Source of the DNA: Paracoccaceae bacterium
GTDB lineage: Bacteria; Pseudomonadota; Alphaproteobacteria; Rhodobacterales; Rhodobacteraceae
Length of the DNA: 25,863 nt
NCBI GenBank assembly: GCA_016764835.1
Contig: JAESRD010000128.1
Coordinates: forward strand, 1 to 25,863
Reading direction: 5' to 3'
Each line of letters begins with the position of its first letter. Positions within the stretch are counted from its first letter, which is position 1. The notes beneath the pieces were generated by a model. It searched no databases, was not told where the DNA came from, and saw nothing but the letters and a program-made list of their open reading frames with translations. A program made the translations under genes and the position numbers. Shown here in pieces: positions 1-8,413 of the stretch.

Positions 1-906
1 ATCGGACGCAGACTTGCCTCTGGCCTGATCACGCTTTTTGGCATTGTGGTCGTGGCATTCTTTCTTGCCCGGCTCACCGGCAACCCAGCCCTTTTGTACC
101 TTCCAGAAGGGGCGACAGAAGAAATGTTTGTCGAATTCAACCGTCAAAACGGCTATGATCGCCCGCTGATCGTCCAGTTCATTAGCTTTCTCGGCGATCT
201 GCTGCGGCTCGACTTTGGCCGCTCTGCATCGCAACAGCGCCCCGCCGCGCAGGCCGCCCTAGAGGCCATGCCGCCGACATTTGTCATTGTCGCAATGGCG
301 CTGTTTATTATGATGGCAATCAGCTTGGTCTTTGGCTCTATCGCCGCCCTTCACCCCTTTTCGCGCACAGACAAGACCATCACCTTCCTGTCGCTCGGCG
401 TTAGCAGCGTGCCCGATTTCTGGCTTGGTCTGGTCGGCATTCTGGTCTTCGCGGTGCATTTGCGCTGGGTGCCGACATCTGGCCAAGGCAGCGCTGCGGC
501 ATGGATATTGCCGCTGATCACGCTCTCAATTCCGCCGTCTGGCACCATGATCCAAATCGTGCGCGGCGCTATGATCGAGGCGCTCGGGTCGGGCTATGTG
601 CAAAACGCCCGCGCGCGCGGCTACGGCCTATCGCGGCTCGCGTTTCGCCATGCTCTGCGCAATGCTGCCCTGCCGATCATCACCGTCGCCGGCGACCGCG
701 CTGCGCATCTGATCAACGGCACCATCATTATCAGCACCATTTTCGCCTGGCCCGGCATCGGCGCGGTGCTGATCCAAGCCGTCATCACCCGCGACTTTGC
801 CCTGTTGCAGGCCTGCGTCTTTTTCACCGGTCTGGCAATCATCACGCTCAATCTGCTGATCGACATCGCTTATGCCTTCGTCGACCCAAGGGTGCGTGTA
901 TCATGA
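1..906 (+). CDS. Dpp/Opp-type ABC transporter permease (DppB-like), 5' end cut by the window
   Basis: Inner-membrane permease of a peptide/nickel/oligosaccharide-type ABC importer. The frame is open from the first base (it begins I-G-R-R-L-A-S-G), so the start codon lies just outside the window and the GTG at 46 is not the real start. The 301 visible residues are close to the full family length. Visible features are an N-terminal membrane helix, a periplasmic segment (GNPALLYLPEG...FNRQNGYDRPL), and several later helices. The EAA-like cytoplasmic loop reads ARARGYGLSRLAFRHALRNAALP and is followed by the typical C-terminal FAWPGIGAVLIQAV and DPRVR. It overlaps the next gene by ATGA at 903-906. 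No substrate-binding protein is in view; it probably lies upstream. The substrate cannot be read from the permease, but the beta-mannosidase in the same operon argues for a mannoside rather than a peptide. Confidence 0.9.
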   Translation: MGRRLASGLITLFGIVVVAFFLARLTGNPALLYLPEGATEEMFVEFNRQNGYDRPLIVQFISFLGDLLRLDFGRSASQQRPAAQAALEAMPPTFVIVAMALFIMMAISLVFGSIAALHPFSRTDKTITFLSLGVSSVPDFWLGLVGILVFAVHLRWVPTSGQGSAAAWILPLITLSIPPSGTMIQIVRGAMIEALGSGYVQNARARGYGLSRLAFRHALRNAALPIITVAGDRAAHLINGTIIISTIFAWPGIGAVLIQAVITRDFALLQACVFFTGLAIITLNLLIDIAYAFVDPRVRVS

Positions 907-1841
907 GCAACGCCACATCAAACACCACACCATCTGACGATATTTCGCGCCGTCAAAACCCCAAATGGGTGCGCCTGCGTCTGCTCTTAAAGATGCCGCT
1001 GCCGCTAACCGCTGCGATCATTCTAATCCTGCTGTTGATAGCAGCACTCTTTGTCGCGCCCTATCTGTTTGAACAGGCCAACCGCCAAAATCTGCGCTTG
1101 CGGTTCTATCCGCCGTTTCAAACCGAGCAGGGCTGGCTGTTTTGGTTAGGCGGCGATGCCCTTGGTCGCAGCATGGTGGCCGAACTGATCTACGGTGCCA
1201 GAACCTCGTTTCTGGTCGCCGGTTCCGCCGTTGGCGTGGCCGCCAGCCTCGGCTTTGCCATCGGGTTGGTCTCTGGCTATTTTGGCGGCTGGTTTGATGC
1301 CATCATCATGCGGCTGGCCGATATCATCGTCACCCTGCCTTCGTTGCTTATGGCGCTGGCCATCTTGTTCGTACTTGGCCCCAGTGTGTTCAACCTTATC
1401 TGCGTGCTCGCCGTGGCCCGGTTGCCGGTCTTTATGCGCACCGCGCGGGCCCAAACCCTCTCAATCCGAGAGTGGACCTTCGTCGAGGTTTCGCGCTCTA
1501 TCGGGGCCAGCCCGGCGCGCATAATCTGGCGAGACATTCGCCCCCTCGTCGCCCCAACTATCCTGACAGTCGCCATGCTAGAGCTTGGCAACACCATGCT
1601 CGCCGTCGCGGGCCTCAGCTTTCTTGGCGTCGGCCTGCAACGGCCTGATATCGACTGGGGCACCATGGTTGCCGAAGGCCGGCAATATATGAACGTCGCG
1701 TGGTGGATCACCGTCTTCCCCGGCATTGCGATCTTGATCACCGCTTTATCGGCCAATATTTTGTCCAACTGGATGCGCGCCGTCGGCGACCCCAAACAAA
1801 GCGGCGCTCTGGTCGCCAAAGTTACGGGTGGGGGCAACTAA
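903..1841 (+). CDS. Dpp/Opp-type ABC transporter permease (DppC-like)
   Basis: Second inner-membrane permease of the same importer, 312 residues. The start ATG at 903 overlaps the previous stop as ATGA. The frame is open further upstream, but that part is only a shadow of the first permease. After a polar N-terminus comes a helix (PLTAAIILILLLIAALFVA), then the DppC-type motif WLGGDALGRSMVAELIYGARTS, where the family has GTDxxGRD. The EAA loop is SRSIGASPARIIWRDIRPLVAP, and the end is LSFLGVGLQRPDIDWGTMVAEGR, all typical of DppC. It pairs with the upstream permease to form the membrane channel. Its stop overlaps the following ATPase start as TAATG at 1839-1843, so translation is probably coupled. 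Confidence 0.92.
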   Translation: MSNATSNTTPSDDISRRQNPKWVRLRLLLKMPLPLTAAIILILLLIAALFVAPYLFEQANRQNLRLRFYPPFQTEQGWLFWLGGDALGRSMVAELIYGARTSFLVAGSAVGVAASLGFAIGLVSGYFGGWFDAIIMRLADIIVTLPSLLMALAILFVLGPSVFNLICVLAVARLPVFMRTARAQTLSIREWTFVEVSRSIGASPARIIWRDIRPLVAPTILTVAMLELGNTMLAVAGLSFLGVGLQRPDIDWGTMVAEGRQYMNVAWWITVFPGIAILITALSANILSNWMRAVGDPKQSGALVAKVTGGGN

Positions 1842-2818
1842 TGGTCACTCCCCTGCTCGATATTCGCGATTTTAGCGTTACCTTTCCCTCGCTTGGTGGC
1901 GACATTCGCGCCGTGCGCGGTATCAATCTGCAACTGGGCGAAGGCGAAAGTGTCGCTGTACTTGGCGAAAGCGGCTCTGGCAAAAGTGTGACCTCGCGGG
2001 CCATTTTGGGCCTCATAGATGTGCCCCCCGCCCGGCTGGAGGGCAGCATTCTATTCGATGGCGTCGAAGTGCTGGGCCGCAGCGACAAAGAGCTGGCTGC
2101 CATTCGCGGCCGGGGCGTGTCGATGGTGTTTCAAGACGCGCTCGACGGGCTAAACCCGGTCTATACGGTCGGTGATCAGATCTCTGAATTGTTGCGCGTG
2201 CGGGCCCATATGTCGCGCAAAACGGCAAAAGCCGAGGCCATATCGTTGATGCAGCAAGTCGGTATCCCCGCCGCAGCGCAACGGGCCAAAGACTATCCGC
2301 ATCAGTTTTCGGGCGGAATGCGCCAGCGTATCTGCATAGCTATGGCAGTGGCGCTAAAGCCGAAGCTGCTCATTGCTGATGAGCCAACAACCGCGCTTGA
2401 TGTCACGGTACAGGCCGAGATTTTGCAGCTGATAGCCCGGCTTCAGCGCGAGGCTAATATGGCGCTGATCTTTGTCACCCATGACCTAGGCGTGGCCCAT
2501 AACATCGCCGAAAACCTAATGGTGATGTATGCTGGCGTTGTCATGGAATTTGGCCCAACAAACGCTGTGTTTGGCGCCCCGGCCCACCCCTATACCCAAG
2601 CGCTCATGCGCTCGCATCCCAGCGAGGCGACACATTGGAGCGACCTGCAGCCCATCGCAGGCAGCCCGCCAGACAAGACCGAAAGGCTGGCTGGTTGCCC
2701 GTTTAGCCCGCGCTGCCCGCATTCAACCGACCGCTGCACCAAAGAAGAGCCCGCCCTGCGGCGCGGCCCGGCTGGCCACCAGGTCAGGTGTCATTTTGAC
2801 TTGGATGCACAGATATGA
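1841..2818 (+). CDS. Dpp/Opp-type ABC transporter ATPase (DppD-like)
   Basis: Cytoplasmic nucleotide-binding subunit, 325 residues. Start ATG at 1841 is chosen because it overlaps the permease stop; the longer upstream frame is a shadow. Walker A is GESGSGKS (about residues 42-49), the Q-loop is VFQD (about 96-99), the signature is FSGGMRQR (about 156-163), and Walker B is LLIADEP (about 176-182). The switch histidine is in FVTHD. The C-terminus carries the oligopeptide/dipeptide C-terminal domain with its cysteine cluster (CPFSPRCPHSTDRC), which separates this family from MalK-type ATPases. It forms a heterodimer with the next gene product and powers both upstream permeases. It overlaps the next gene by ATGA at 2815-2818. 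Confidence 0.93.
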   Translation: MVTPLLDIRDFSVTFPSLGGDIRAVRGINLQLGEGESVAVLGESGSGKSVTSRAILGLIDVPPARLEGSILFDGVEVLGRSDKELAAIRGRGVSMVFQDALDGLNPVYTVGDQISELLRVRAHMSRKTAKAEAISLMQQVGIPAAAQRAKDYPHQFSGGMRQRICIAMAVALKPKLLIADEPTTALDVTVQAEILQLIARLQREANMALIFVTHDLGVAHNIAENLMVMYAGVVMEFGPTNAVFGAPAHPYTQALMRSHPSEATHWSDLQPIAGSPPDKTERLAGCPFSPRCPHSTDRCTKEEPALRRGPAGHQVRCHFDLDAQI

Positions 2819-3789
2819 GCGCGCCCACCACCAAAACCCCACCGCTGCTTCAGGTCGAAGGTTTGAGCAAGCATTTTGTCCTGCGCGGGCGCGGCGGCAA
2901 CAAGACCTTAAGGGCCGTTGATGATATTAACTTCACGCTAGAACCATCTGAAACCATGGCCATTGTCGGCGAGTCCGGTTCAGGCAAATCGACCCTTGCG
3001 CGCAGCCTTTTGCGGCTCTTAGAGCCGACCAGCGGCACTGTGCATCTGCGTGGCCAAAGCCTTACCGATATGACGCATAAGCAGCTGCGCGAAGCGCGGC
3101 GCAGCATCCAGATGGTGTTTCAGGACCCCTACGCGTCGCTGCATCCGCGCCACACCGTTGCCGAGATCATATCAGAGCCTTGGCGGGTGCACCGCGGCAT
3201 TTATCCGCAGGCCGATTATGCCAAGCAGGTCGATATTTTGCTGTCAAAGGTTGGCCTGTCGCCAAATTACGCGCCCGCCCATCCCTACCGGCTATCGGGC
3301 GGCGAACGGCAGCGCGTGGCAATCGCCCGCGCCTTGGCGCTGGCACCGCAAGTTCTCATTCTTGATGAACCAGTCTCAGCCCTCGACGTCTCAATTCAGG
3401 CGCAAGTCATCAAGCTCTTGATGCAGCTCCAGCTCGACATGCAAATCGGTTATCTATTCATCTCGCATGATTTGCCGTTGGTGCGGCTGGTCGCTGACAA
3501 GGTTGCCGTCATGTATATGGGCCGGTTTGTCGAGCAAGGGCCCGCCGACGAGGTATTTGCCGCGCCGCGCCACCCCTACACCAAGATGCTTTTGGCCGCC
3601 GTGCCAAACCGGCAAAACGCGCCGACAAATGAACCCGCGAGCGAGCCTACAAACCCGTTTGATATAGAAGCAGGCTGCGCTTTCGCCCCGCGTTGCCCCA
3701 TGGCCCAAGACATTTGTCGCACCACTGCGCCAAACCGCCAAACTGGCCGGCTCGCAGCCCACAGCTTCACCTGCCATTTCTCCCAGTAA
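2815..3789 (+). CDS. Dpp/Opp-type ABC transporter ATPase (DppF-like)
   Basis: Second nucleotide-binding subunit, 324 residues, ATGA overlap with its partner. Walker A is GESGSGKS, the Q-loop is VFQDPYASLHPR (a DppF/OppF hallmark), the signature is LSGGERQR, Walker B is VLILDEPVSALD, and the switch histidine is in FISHD. A C-terminal cysteine cluster (CAFAPRCPMAQDIC) closes the protein. All catalytic motifs are present, so this transporter appears intact. A 23-base gap separates it from the downstream dehydrogenase, which has its own ribosome binding site, but I see no terminator between them. Transporters of this family import oligosaccharides in some bacteria (for example mannobiose in Thermotoga), so the family name does not force a peptide substrate. 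Confidence 0.93.
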   Translation: MSAPTTKTPPLLQVEGLSKHFVLRGRGGNKTLRAVDDINFTLEPSETMAIVGESGSGKSTLARSLLRLLEPTSGTVHLRGQSLTDMTHKQLREARRSIQMVFQDPYASLHPRHTVAEIISEPWRVHRGIYPQADYAKQVDILLSKVGLSPNYAPAHPYRLSGGERQRVAIARALALAPQVLILDEPVSALDVSIQAQVIKLLMQLQLDMQIGYLFISHDLPLVRLVADKVAVMYMGRFVEQGPADEVFAAPRHPYTKMLLAAVPNRQNAPTNEPASEPTNPFDIEAGCAFAPRCPMAQDICRTTAPNRQTGRLAAHSFTCHFSQ

Positions 3790-3812
3790 GCCCGACAAAA
3801 AGGAACGCCCCC

Positions 3813-4814
3813 GTGACCAGCCAACCATCAACCGAGATCAAAACGGTGCTTTGCACGGTGTCCTACCGGGCCCAACTGCACGCACAGCTTGCCAGCGCAT
3901 TGGCCCCCGCCGAAGTGCTGTTTTGCGATGACAACGACACGGCGACGATTGCCAAGGCGCTGAAGCGCGCCGATGTTGCCATTTTGAAAGGTGATCTCGA
4001 CCAGCGCCATCTTGATGCGCCGCATCTAAAATGGGTGCATTGCGACCATGCCGGGCTCAACAAATCTGCCCGCCCTGAAGTGTTTGAAAAAGGGCTGATT
4101 GTCACCGGCTCTGTCGGCCGCGCCGCTCAGGCTCTTGCGCAACATATCTTCTATTTTGCGCTCGGCATGGTCTATGACACGCCCGGCCTTGAGCAGATGA
4201 AAGCAAAGCGCCAGTGGCGCGGCGGCGTTAATTTTACTGACCGTCGCGGACTGATCGGCAAAACCATGGGCATCATTGGGCTTGGCTCAACCGGCCTTGC
4301 CACCGCCGAGCTGGCCAAGGCGTTTCAGATGCGGGTTCTGGCCTACCGCAAATCGGTCACGCCCTGCCCCGATGCCGTCGATACGCTCTTTTGTGCCGAC
4401 CAAGGCGACACGATCGATGACATCCTCGCGCAGAGCGATCTGGTGGTTTTGTGCATTCGGCTAACCGATGAAACCTGCCACATGATCGGAGCGCCGCAAT
4501 TTGCCCAAATGAAAGACAGCGCCTTTCTTATCAACATGGCGCGCGGCGCGGTTGTTGATGAGGCGGCCCTGGTCGACGCGCTTAACAGTGGCACAATCGC
4601 CGGTGCTGGCCTCGATGTGTTTGAGCAAGAACCGTTGCCCAGCACCGCGCCAATTTGGGGTGCCAAAAACGTCATGATCACCCCCCATGCCACCGCCGAA
4701 GTTCCCGATCTTCAGGCCAATTCACTGGCGATTATCTGCGATAATATTAGCCGCTACCGCCAAGAAAAACCGATGCGCAACCAGCTCAATCTTCAGGACG
4801 TTTATACAAAATGA
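3813..4814 (+). CDS. D-2-hydroxyacid dehydrogenase family protein
   Basis: NAD(P)-dependent oxidoreductase interconverting a 2-hydroxyacid and a 2-keto acid, 333 residues. The GTG at 3813 is chosen because AAGGA lies a few bases upstream (about 3800-3804); the longer open frame runs back into the ATPase gene. The Rossmann glycine motif GLGSTG is at about residues 156-161. The catalytic triad of the family is visible: Arg244 in MARGAVVDE, Glu273 in FEQEPLP and His292 in TPHATAEV. The N-terminal substrate domain includes the loop CDHAGLNK, where most family members have a similar GxD segment. It sits between a mannoside-type importer and a beta-mannosidase, so the substrate may be a hexose-derived hydroxyacid or a glyoxylate/hydroxypyruvate type acid. 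The exact substrate is not readable. Confidence 0.88.
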   Translation: MTSQPSTEIKTVLCTVSYRAQLHAQLASALAPAEVLFCDDNDTATIAKALKRADVAILKGDLDQRHLDAPHLKWVHCDHAGLNKSARPEVFEKGLIVTGSVGRAAQALAQHIFYFALGMVYDTPGLEQMKAKRQWRGGVNFTDRRGLIGKTMGIIGLGSTGLATAELAKAFQMRVLAYRKSVTPCPDAVDTLFCADQGDTIDDILAQSDLVVLCIRLTDETCHMIGAPQFAQMKDSAFLINMARGAVVDEAALVDALNSGTIAGAGLDVFEQEPLPSTAPIWGAKNVMITPHATAEVPDLQANSLAIICDNISRYRQEKPMRNQLNLQDVYTK

Positions 4815-7297
4815 CTCAATTAAATCATATGCTTCGAGGCCAAGCCAGCGCCGAGATCGACCTATGCGATGGCTGGGAAGTTGCTCAATATGCGGACGGC
4901 GCGGCGACGGACGGATTGCCACAACCCGACGCGCCCACTTGGCTGGGCGCACAGGTGCCGGGGGCAGTGCAATATGACCTGATCCGCGCCAAAAAGCTGG
5001 CCAATCCCTTTGCCAGTGCCGCCGCCGTGCAGGCCGCAGAATGGGTGCATGACAATGATTGGCTGTTTCGCAAACAGTTTGACCTCACAGACCTCACAGC
5101 CACCCATCTCGATGTTGACGGTATTGATACTTTTGCCGACATTTGGCTCAATGGCCAGCTGATCGGGTGCACCGACAATGCCTATCGCGCTTATGCATTT
5201 GCTCTGCCACAGGGGTTGCTGCAGGCCACAGACAACACGCTGTTGGTTCATGTCAAAGCCCATAAACGCATGGTCGCCGATCTGGTCGACGAGGCCAAAG
5301 AACGGCTCGGCCCCTCGTTCAAATACAAGGGCCTGATCCGCCGCTATCAGCGCAGCTTCTTCGCCGGGTCCAGCTTGCTCAATCTCGGTGGCGAGGTTCT
5401 GGGCATTGGCATCTATAAGCCGCTGCGCCTGCTGACCGTGCCGCAAACCCGGATCACAGATGTCCATTGCTGGACCGAAAGCATCAGCGCAGATACGGCC
5501 ACGCTGCTTGTGGCCATCCAATGCACTGGCGGGGCGACCACGGTTGTCGCCCGGTTAATAGACCCCGAAACCGGCACTGTGGTTGCAGAAGCTCGCGGCG
5601 ATGGTCAGCTGTCGCTCAAAGTGGCCGGGCCAAAACTTTGGTGGCCGCGCGGTTACGGTGCTGCGTTTCCCTACCGACTTGAGGTCACCGTTGGGTCGGC
5701 AAAAGACAGCCGCATGGTTGGCATCCGCACCAGCCGGATCGAAACCAAACTGCCCAGCGGCCGTCCGACATTTCAGATCTACATCAATGATACGCCAATC
5801 CATTCGCGCGGGCATAACATCATCCCAATTGACTATATCAAGGTTCATGGCGACCCGGCCGAGCTCGACCGTTTGCTCGACCTGACCGTGGCCAGCAACG
5901 CCAATATCTTGCGCATTTGGGGCGGCGGAGCCATAGAACAAGACGCGTTCTTTGCCCGCTGCGACCGTGAAGGCATCATGCTTTGGCAAGATTTCTACCT
6001 GCATTCAAATACTTACCCAGATTATGCCGCCGGTTGGGTCGCCAATTACAGTGCTGAATGCGCCGAGCTGCTGATGCGCATCCGCAACCATGCCTCGATC
6101 GTTGTGGTCTGCGGCGGCAATGAACAATTTGAGGGCTGGCACGAATGGGGCTGGCCGGGGCAGATGGACCGTTTCTATGGCGAAAAACTGTTCACCGAAG
6201 TTGGCCAAGAGCTGGCCGATACGTTGGTGCCAGACCTGCCCTATATCATCAACTCGCCGCATGATGGCGCATGGTGCCAGTCGGCGGTGGCGGGCGATGT
6301 GCACAATTGGGGCAATTTCTACAATTCCACCAAAGACCCGCTTTTTGTTACCGAAACCTGCTGGTCGCAAGAAAGCTATTCGCGGGCCGAAACCCTCGAA
6401 AAATTCATGGATCTCGACTTTGATGAGTTTGCCGATACGGGCTGGCCAGAGCGCTGGAAAGCGCTGACCAAACGCGACCTTATCGCGCGCCTCCCCTATC
6501 TTGGCGGCCCCCAAGACTTCTCTTGTCTGCGCGCCTATATCAAAGAGCTAGAGATAGAACAGGCGCTGGCCGACCACCACGCGCTGACCAATCTACTCAT
6601 GCGTTCGACCTCGCTGACCGGGCTGGTCTATTGGCCGCTCAACAAAGGCGGGCCGCTGTTTCAGTTTGGCGCGGTCGATTATGACGGCCATCCGCTGGCC
6701 AGTTTTTACGTGCTCAAACGCTTGTTCGCCGACCAAGTTGTCAGCATCTACCGTGATGTGGCCGATATTCGGATCGTTGCCGCAAACCGCACCCGCGCGG
6801 ATTTTGATGGCATCTTGCAGGTCGATCACCTGACCGTCGATGGCGAGGTGCTGGAAAGCCGCGAAATGCCCGTGACCATTGCCGCGGGCGGTTGGGTCAG
6901 GGCGCTGGATATGCAAGGCAAATATGATGATATCGTCGACCGCACAGCCGAAGCGATCCGCGTGCGGTTGCTACGACAAGGCCAAGTTGTCTCCGAAGAC
7001 GTGCTGTTCTTTTGCACGCTCAAAGAGGTGCAGGCGCATACGGCAGCCCCACAAGTTACAGCCAAGCAGGTTGCCAATGGCGAATGGGAGCTGACGGTGA
7101 CAACCGCTAAATTGGCCAGCATGTTGATCGTCGATGGCAACCAAAAGTGGCTGTGTAGCGCCAATTATTGCCCGCTTATGCCCAACGAGACACGCAAGAT
7201 CACAGTGCAACGGCTCGGCCCCAACAATGGTGCGCCCGATGTTATCACCGTGAGGCTACTCAACGGCGGCGACACGGTCACGGCGGTGTCGGGCTAA
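4811..7297 (+). CDS. Glycoside hydrolase family 2 beta-mannosidase-like protein
   Basis: Retaining exo-glycosidase predicted to release mannose from the non-reducing end of beta-mannosides, 828 residues. It overlaps the dehydrogenase by ATGA at 4811-4814. There is no signal peptide, so it should act in the cytoplasm on imported oligosaccharides. The domain order is GH2 sugar-binding (about 20-205, with WLFRKQF and FADIWLNGQ), immunoglobulin-like (about 210-310), TIM barrel (about 320-650) and C-terminal beta domains. The barrel carries NILRIWGGGAIEQDAFFARC and LWQDF. The acid/base glutamate is Glu438 in CGGNEQFEGW and the likely nucleophile is Glu515 in FVTETCWSQ. The nucleophile context differs from the commoner SEFG, so it could be a less studied mannosidase subgroup. 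The next gene is convergent, with a strong hairpin between them. Confidence 0.88.
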   Translation: MTQLNHMLRGQASAEIDLCDGWEVAQYADGAATDGLPQPDAPTWLGAQVPGAVQYDLIRAKKLANPFASAAAVQAAEWVHDNDWLFRKQFDLTDLTATHLDVDGIDTFADIWLNGQLIGCTDNAYRAYAFALPQGLLQATDNTLLVHVKAHKRMVADLVDEAKERLGPSFKYKGLIRRYQRSFFAGSSLLNLGGEVLGIGIYKPLRLLTVPQTRITDVHCWTESISADTATLLVAIQCTGGATTVVARLIDPETGTVVAEARGDGQLSLKVAGPKLWWPRGYGAAFPYRLEVTVGSAKDSRMVGIRTSRIETKLPSGRPTFQIYINDTPIHSRGHNIIPIDYIKVHGDPAELDRLLDLTVASNANILRIWGGGAIEQDAFFARCDREGIMLWQDFYLHSNTYPDYAAGWVANYSAECAELLMRIRNHASIVVVCGGNEQFEGWHEWGWPGQMDRFYGEKLFTEVGQELADTLVPDLPYIINSPHDGAWCQSAVAGDVHNWGNFYNSTKDPLFVTETCWSQESYSRAETLEKFMDLDFDEFADTGWPERWKALTKRDLIARLPYLGGPQDFSCLRAYIKELEIEQALADHHALTNLLMRSTSLTGLVYWPLNKGGPLFQFGAVDYDGHPLASFYVLKRLFADQVVSIYRDVADIRIVAANRTRADFDGILQVDHLTVDGEVLESREMPVTIAAGGWVRALDMQGKYDDIVDRTAEAIRVRLLRQGQVVSEDVLFFCTLKEVQAHTAAPQVTAKQVANGEWELTVTTAKLASMLIVDGNQKWLCSANYCPLMPNETRKITVQRLGPNNGAPDVITVRLLNGGDTVTAVSG

Positions 7298-7314
7298 CCG
7301 CTTCACAAGACGGT

Positions 7315-7342
7315 ACTGGCCTCAGCGCACCCTGAGGCCAGT
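7315..7342. terminator. 11-bp perfect inverted repeat at convergent gene ends
   Basis: The arms ACTGGCCTCAG (7315-7325) and CTGAGGCCAGT (7332-7342) are exact reverse complements around a 6-base loop. The repeat lies between the plus-strand mannosidase stop (7297) and the minus-strand ATPase, and it contains that ATPase's stop codon (7322-7324). Its position suits a bidirectional transcription end. No clear T-run follows on either strand, so intrinsic termination is uncertain; it may instead protect mRNA 3' ends. Confidence 0.5.
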
Positions 7343-8401
7343 CGCTTCATCAAACAAAACAGTTCGTCTGAGATCAATATTCAGCCAGATTTTTTGGCGT
7401 AGCGAGAGGTCATGCCGCTCGCGGAAAACAGCCGTAATCAGCTTGGGCCCAAACCACGCATTAACCTGCGTCTCTGCACCCGTCGGCTCAATCACATTGA
7501 GAATGCAATCGAAGGCGCCTTCGGCCTCATCCGCTACAATATGCAGATGTTCAGGCCGAAAGCCGAAGACGATCCTTTGGCCCTGCGTCAGTGTTTGCGC
7601 ATCCGGCAAGAGCAAGACGGGCCCATGATCGGAAGCCAGGACCGCCCGGCCCCGCTCAAAACCAACACTTCCGTGGATCAAGTTCATTGGCGGCGAGCCG
7701 ATAAACCCGGCGACAAATAGCGATTCTGGCTGATCATAAAGCTCAAGCGGCGTCCCCAGCTGCTCTATCCGGCCGCCATTCATCACCACAATCTTGTCAG
7801 CCAATGTCATGGCTTCAATCTGATCATGGGTGACAAAAACGGTCGTTGTCGCCAAGCGCTGATGTAGCTCTTTGATCTCGGCGCGCATTTACACACGCAA
7901 CTTGGCATCAAGGTTTGACAACGGCTCATCAAACAAAAACACCTGCGGATCGCGCACAATTGCCCGCCCCATTGCAACCCTTTGCCGCTGCCCGCCCGAA
8001 AGCTGTTTGGGGTAGCGATCAAGATAGTCGGTCAGGTCCAAAATCTTAGCAGATCTATGAACCCGATCGGCAATCGCTTCCTTGCTTTCACCAGCCAGCT
8101 TCAGCGCAAAGCCCATGTTTTTTGCCACCGTCATATGCGGGTAGAGCGCATAATCTTGAAACACCATGGCAATGTCGCGGTCTTTGGGCGCTACATTATT
8201 GATCAGCCGATCACCTATGCTAATCTCGCCGTCAGTTATATCTTCAAGCCCCGATATCATCCGCAATAGGGTTGATTTTCCGCAGCCAGATGGCCCAACC
8301 AGCGCCACAAATTGCCCGTCCTCAATATCGAGGCTCAGCCCATCAATGACCTGCAAGTTACCGTATGATTTTTGGACGTTTCTGATTTCAATTGCAGCCA
8401 T
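7322..8401 (-). pseudogene. MalK/UgpC-type sugar ABC transporter ATPase interrupted by in-frame TAA
   Basis: Nucleotide-binding subunit for the MalFG-type permeases encoded upstream in the same operon. The frame runs from ATG at 8401 (preceded by GAGGAG) to TGA at 7322-7324. It would encode about 359 residues but for a TAA at 7889-7891, codon 171. The sequence reads SNLDAKLRV, stop, MRAEIKELHQRL. In this family the position is normally Gln (LRVQMRAEIK), so a single C-to-T change of CAA explains it. The first piece (170 residues) has Walker [22 protein letters not shown] and Walker B VFLFDEP. The second (188 residues) has the switch motif FVTHDQ and the C-terminal regulatory domain. Everything outside the stop is well conserved, so the change is recent, a sequencing error, or tolerated by readthrough or restart at the adjacent ATG. 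Confidence 0.85.
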
Positions 8402-8413
8402 GGAATTATCTCC

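Noticed and set aside
501..902. Upstream extension of the second permease frame
   Set aside because: The extra 134 codons overlap the first permease in another frame, and the sequence (Arg/His rich) is not permease-like. The ATG at 903 has the ATGA overlap.
5083..5100. Tandem GACCTCACA repeat
   Set aside because: Only two copies, inside the mannosidase gene (DLTDLT). A chance in-frame duplication with no sign of a repeat array.
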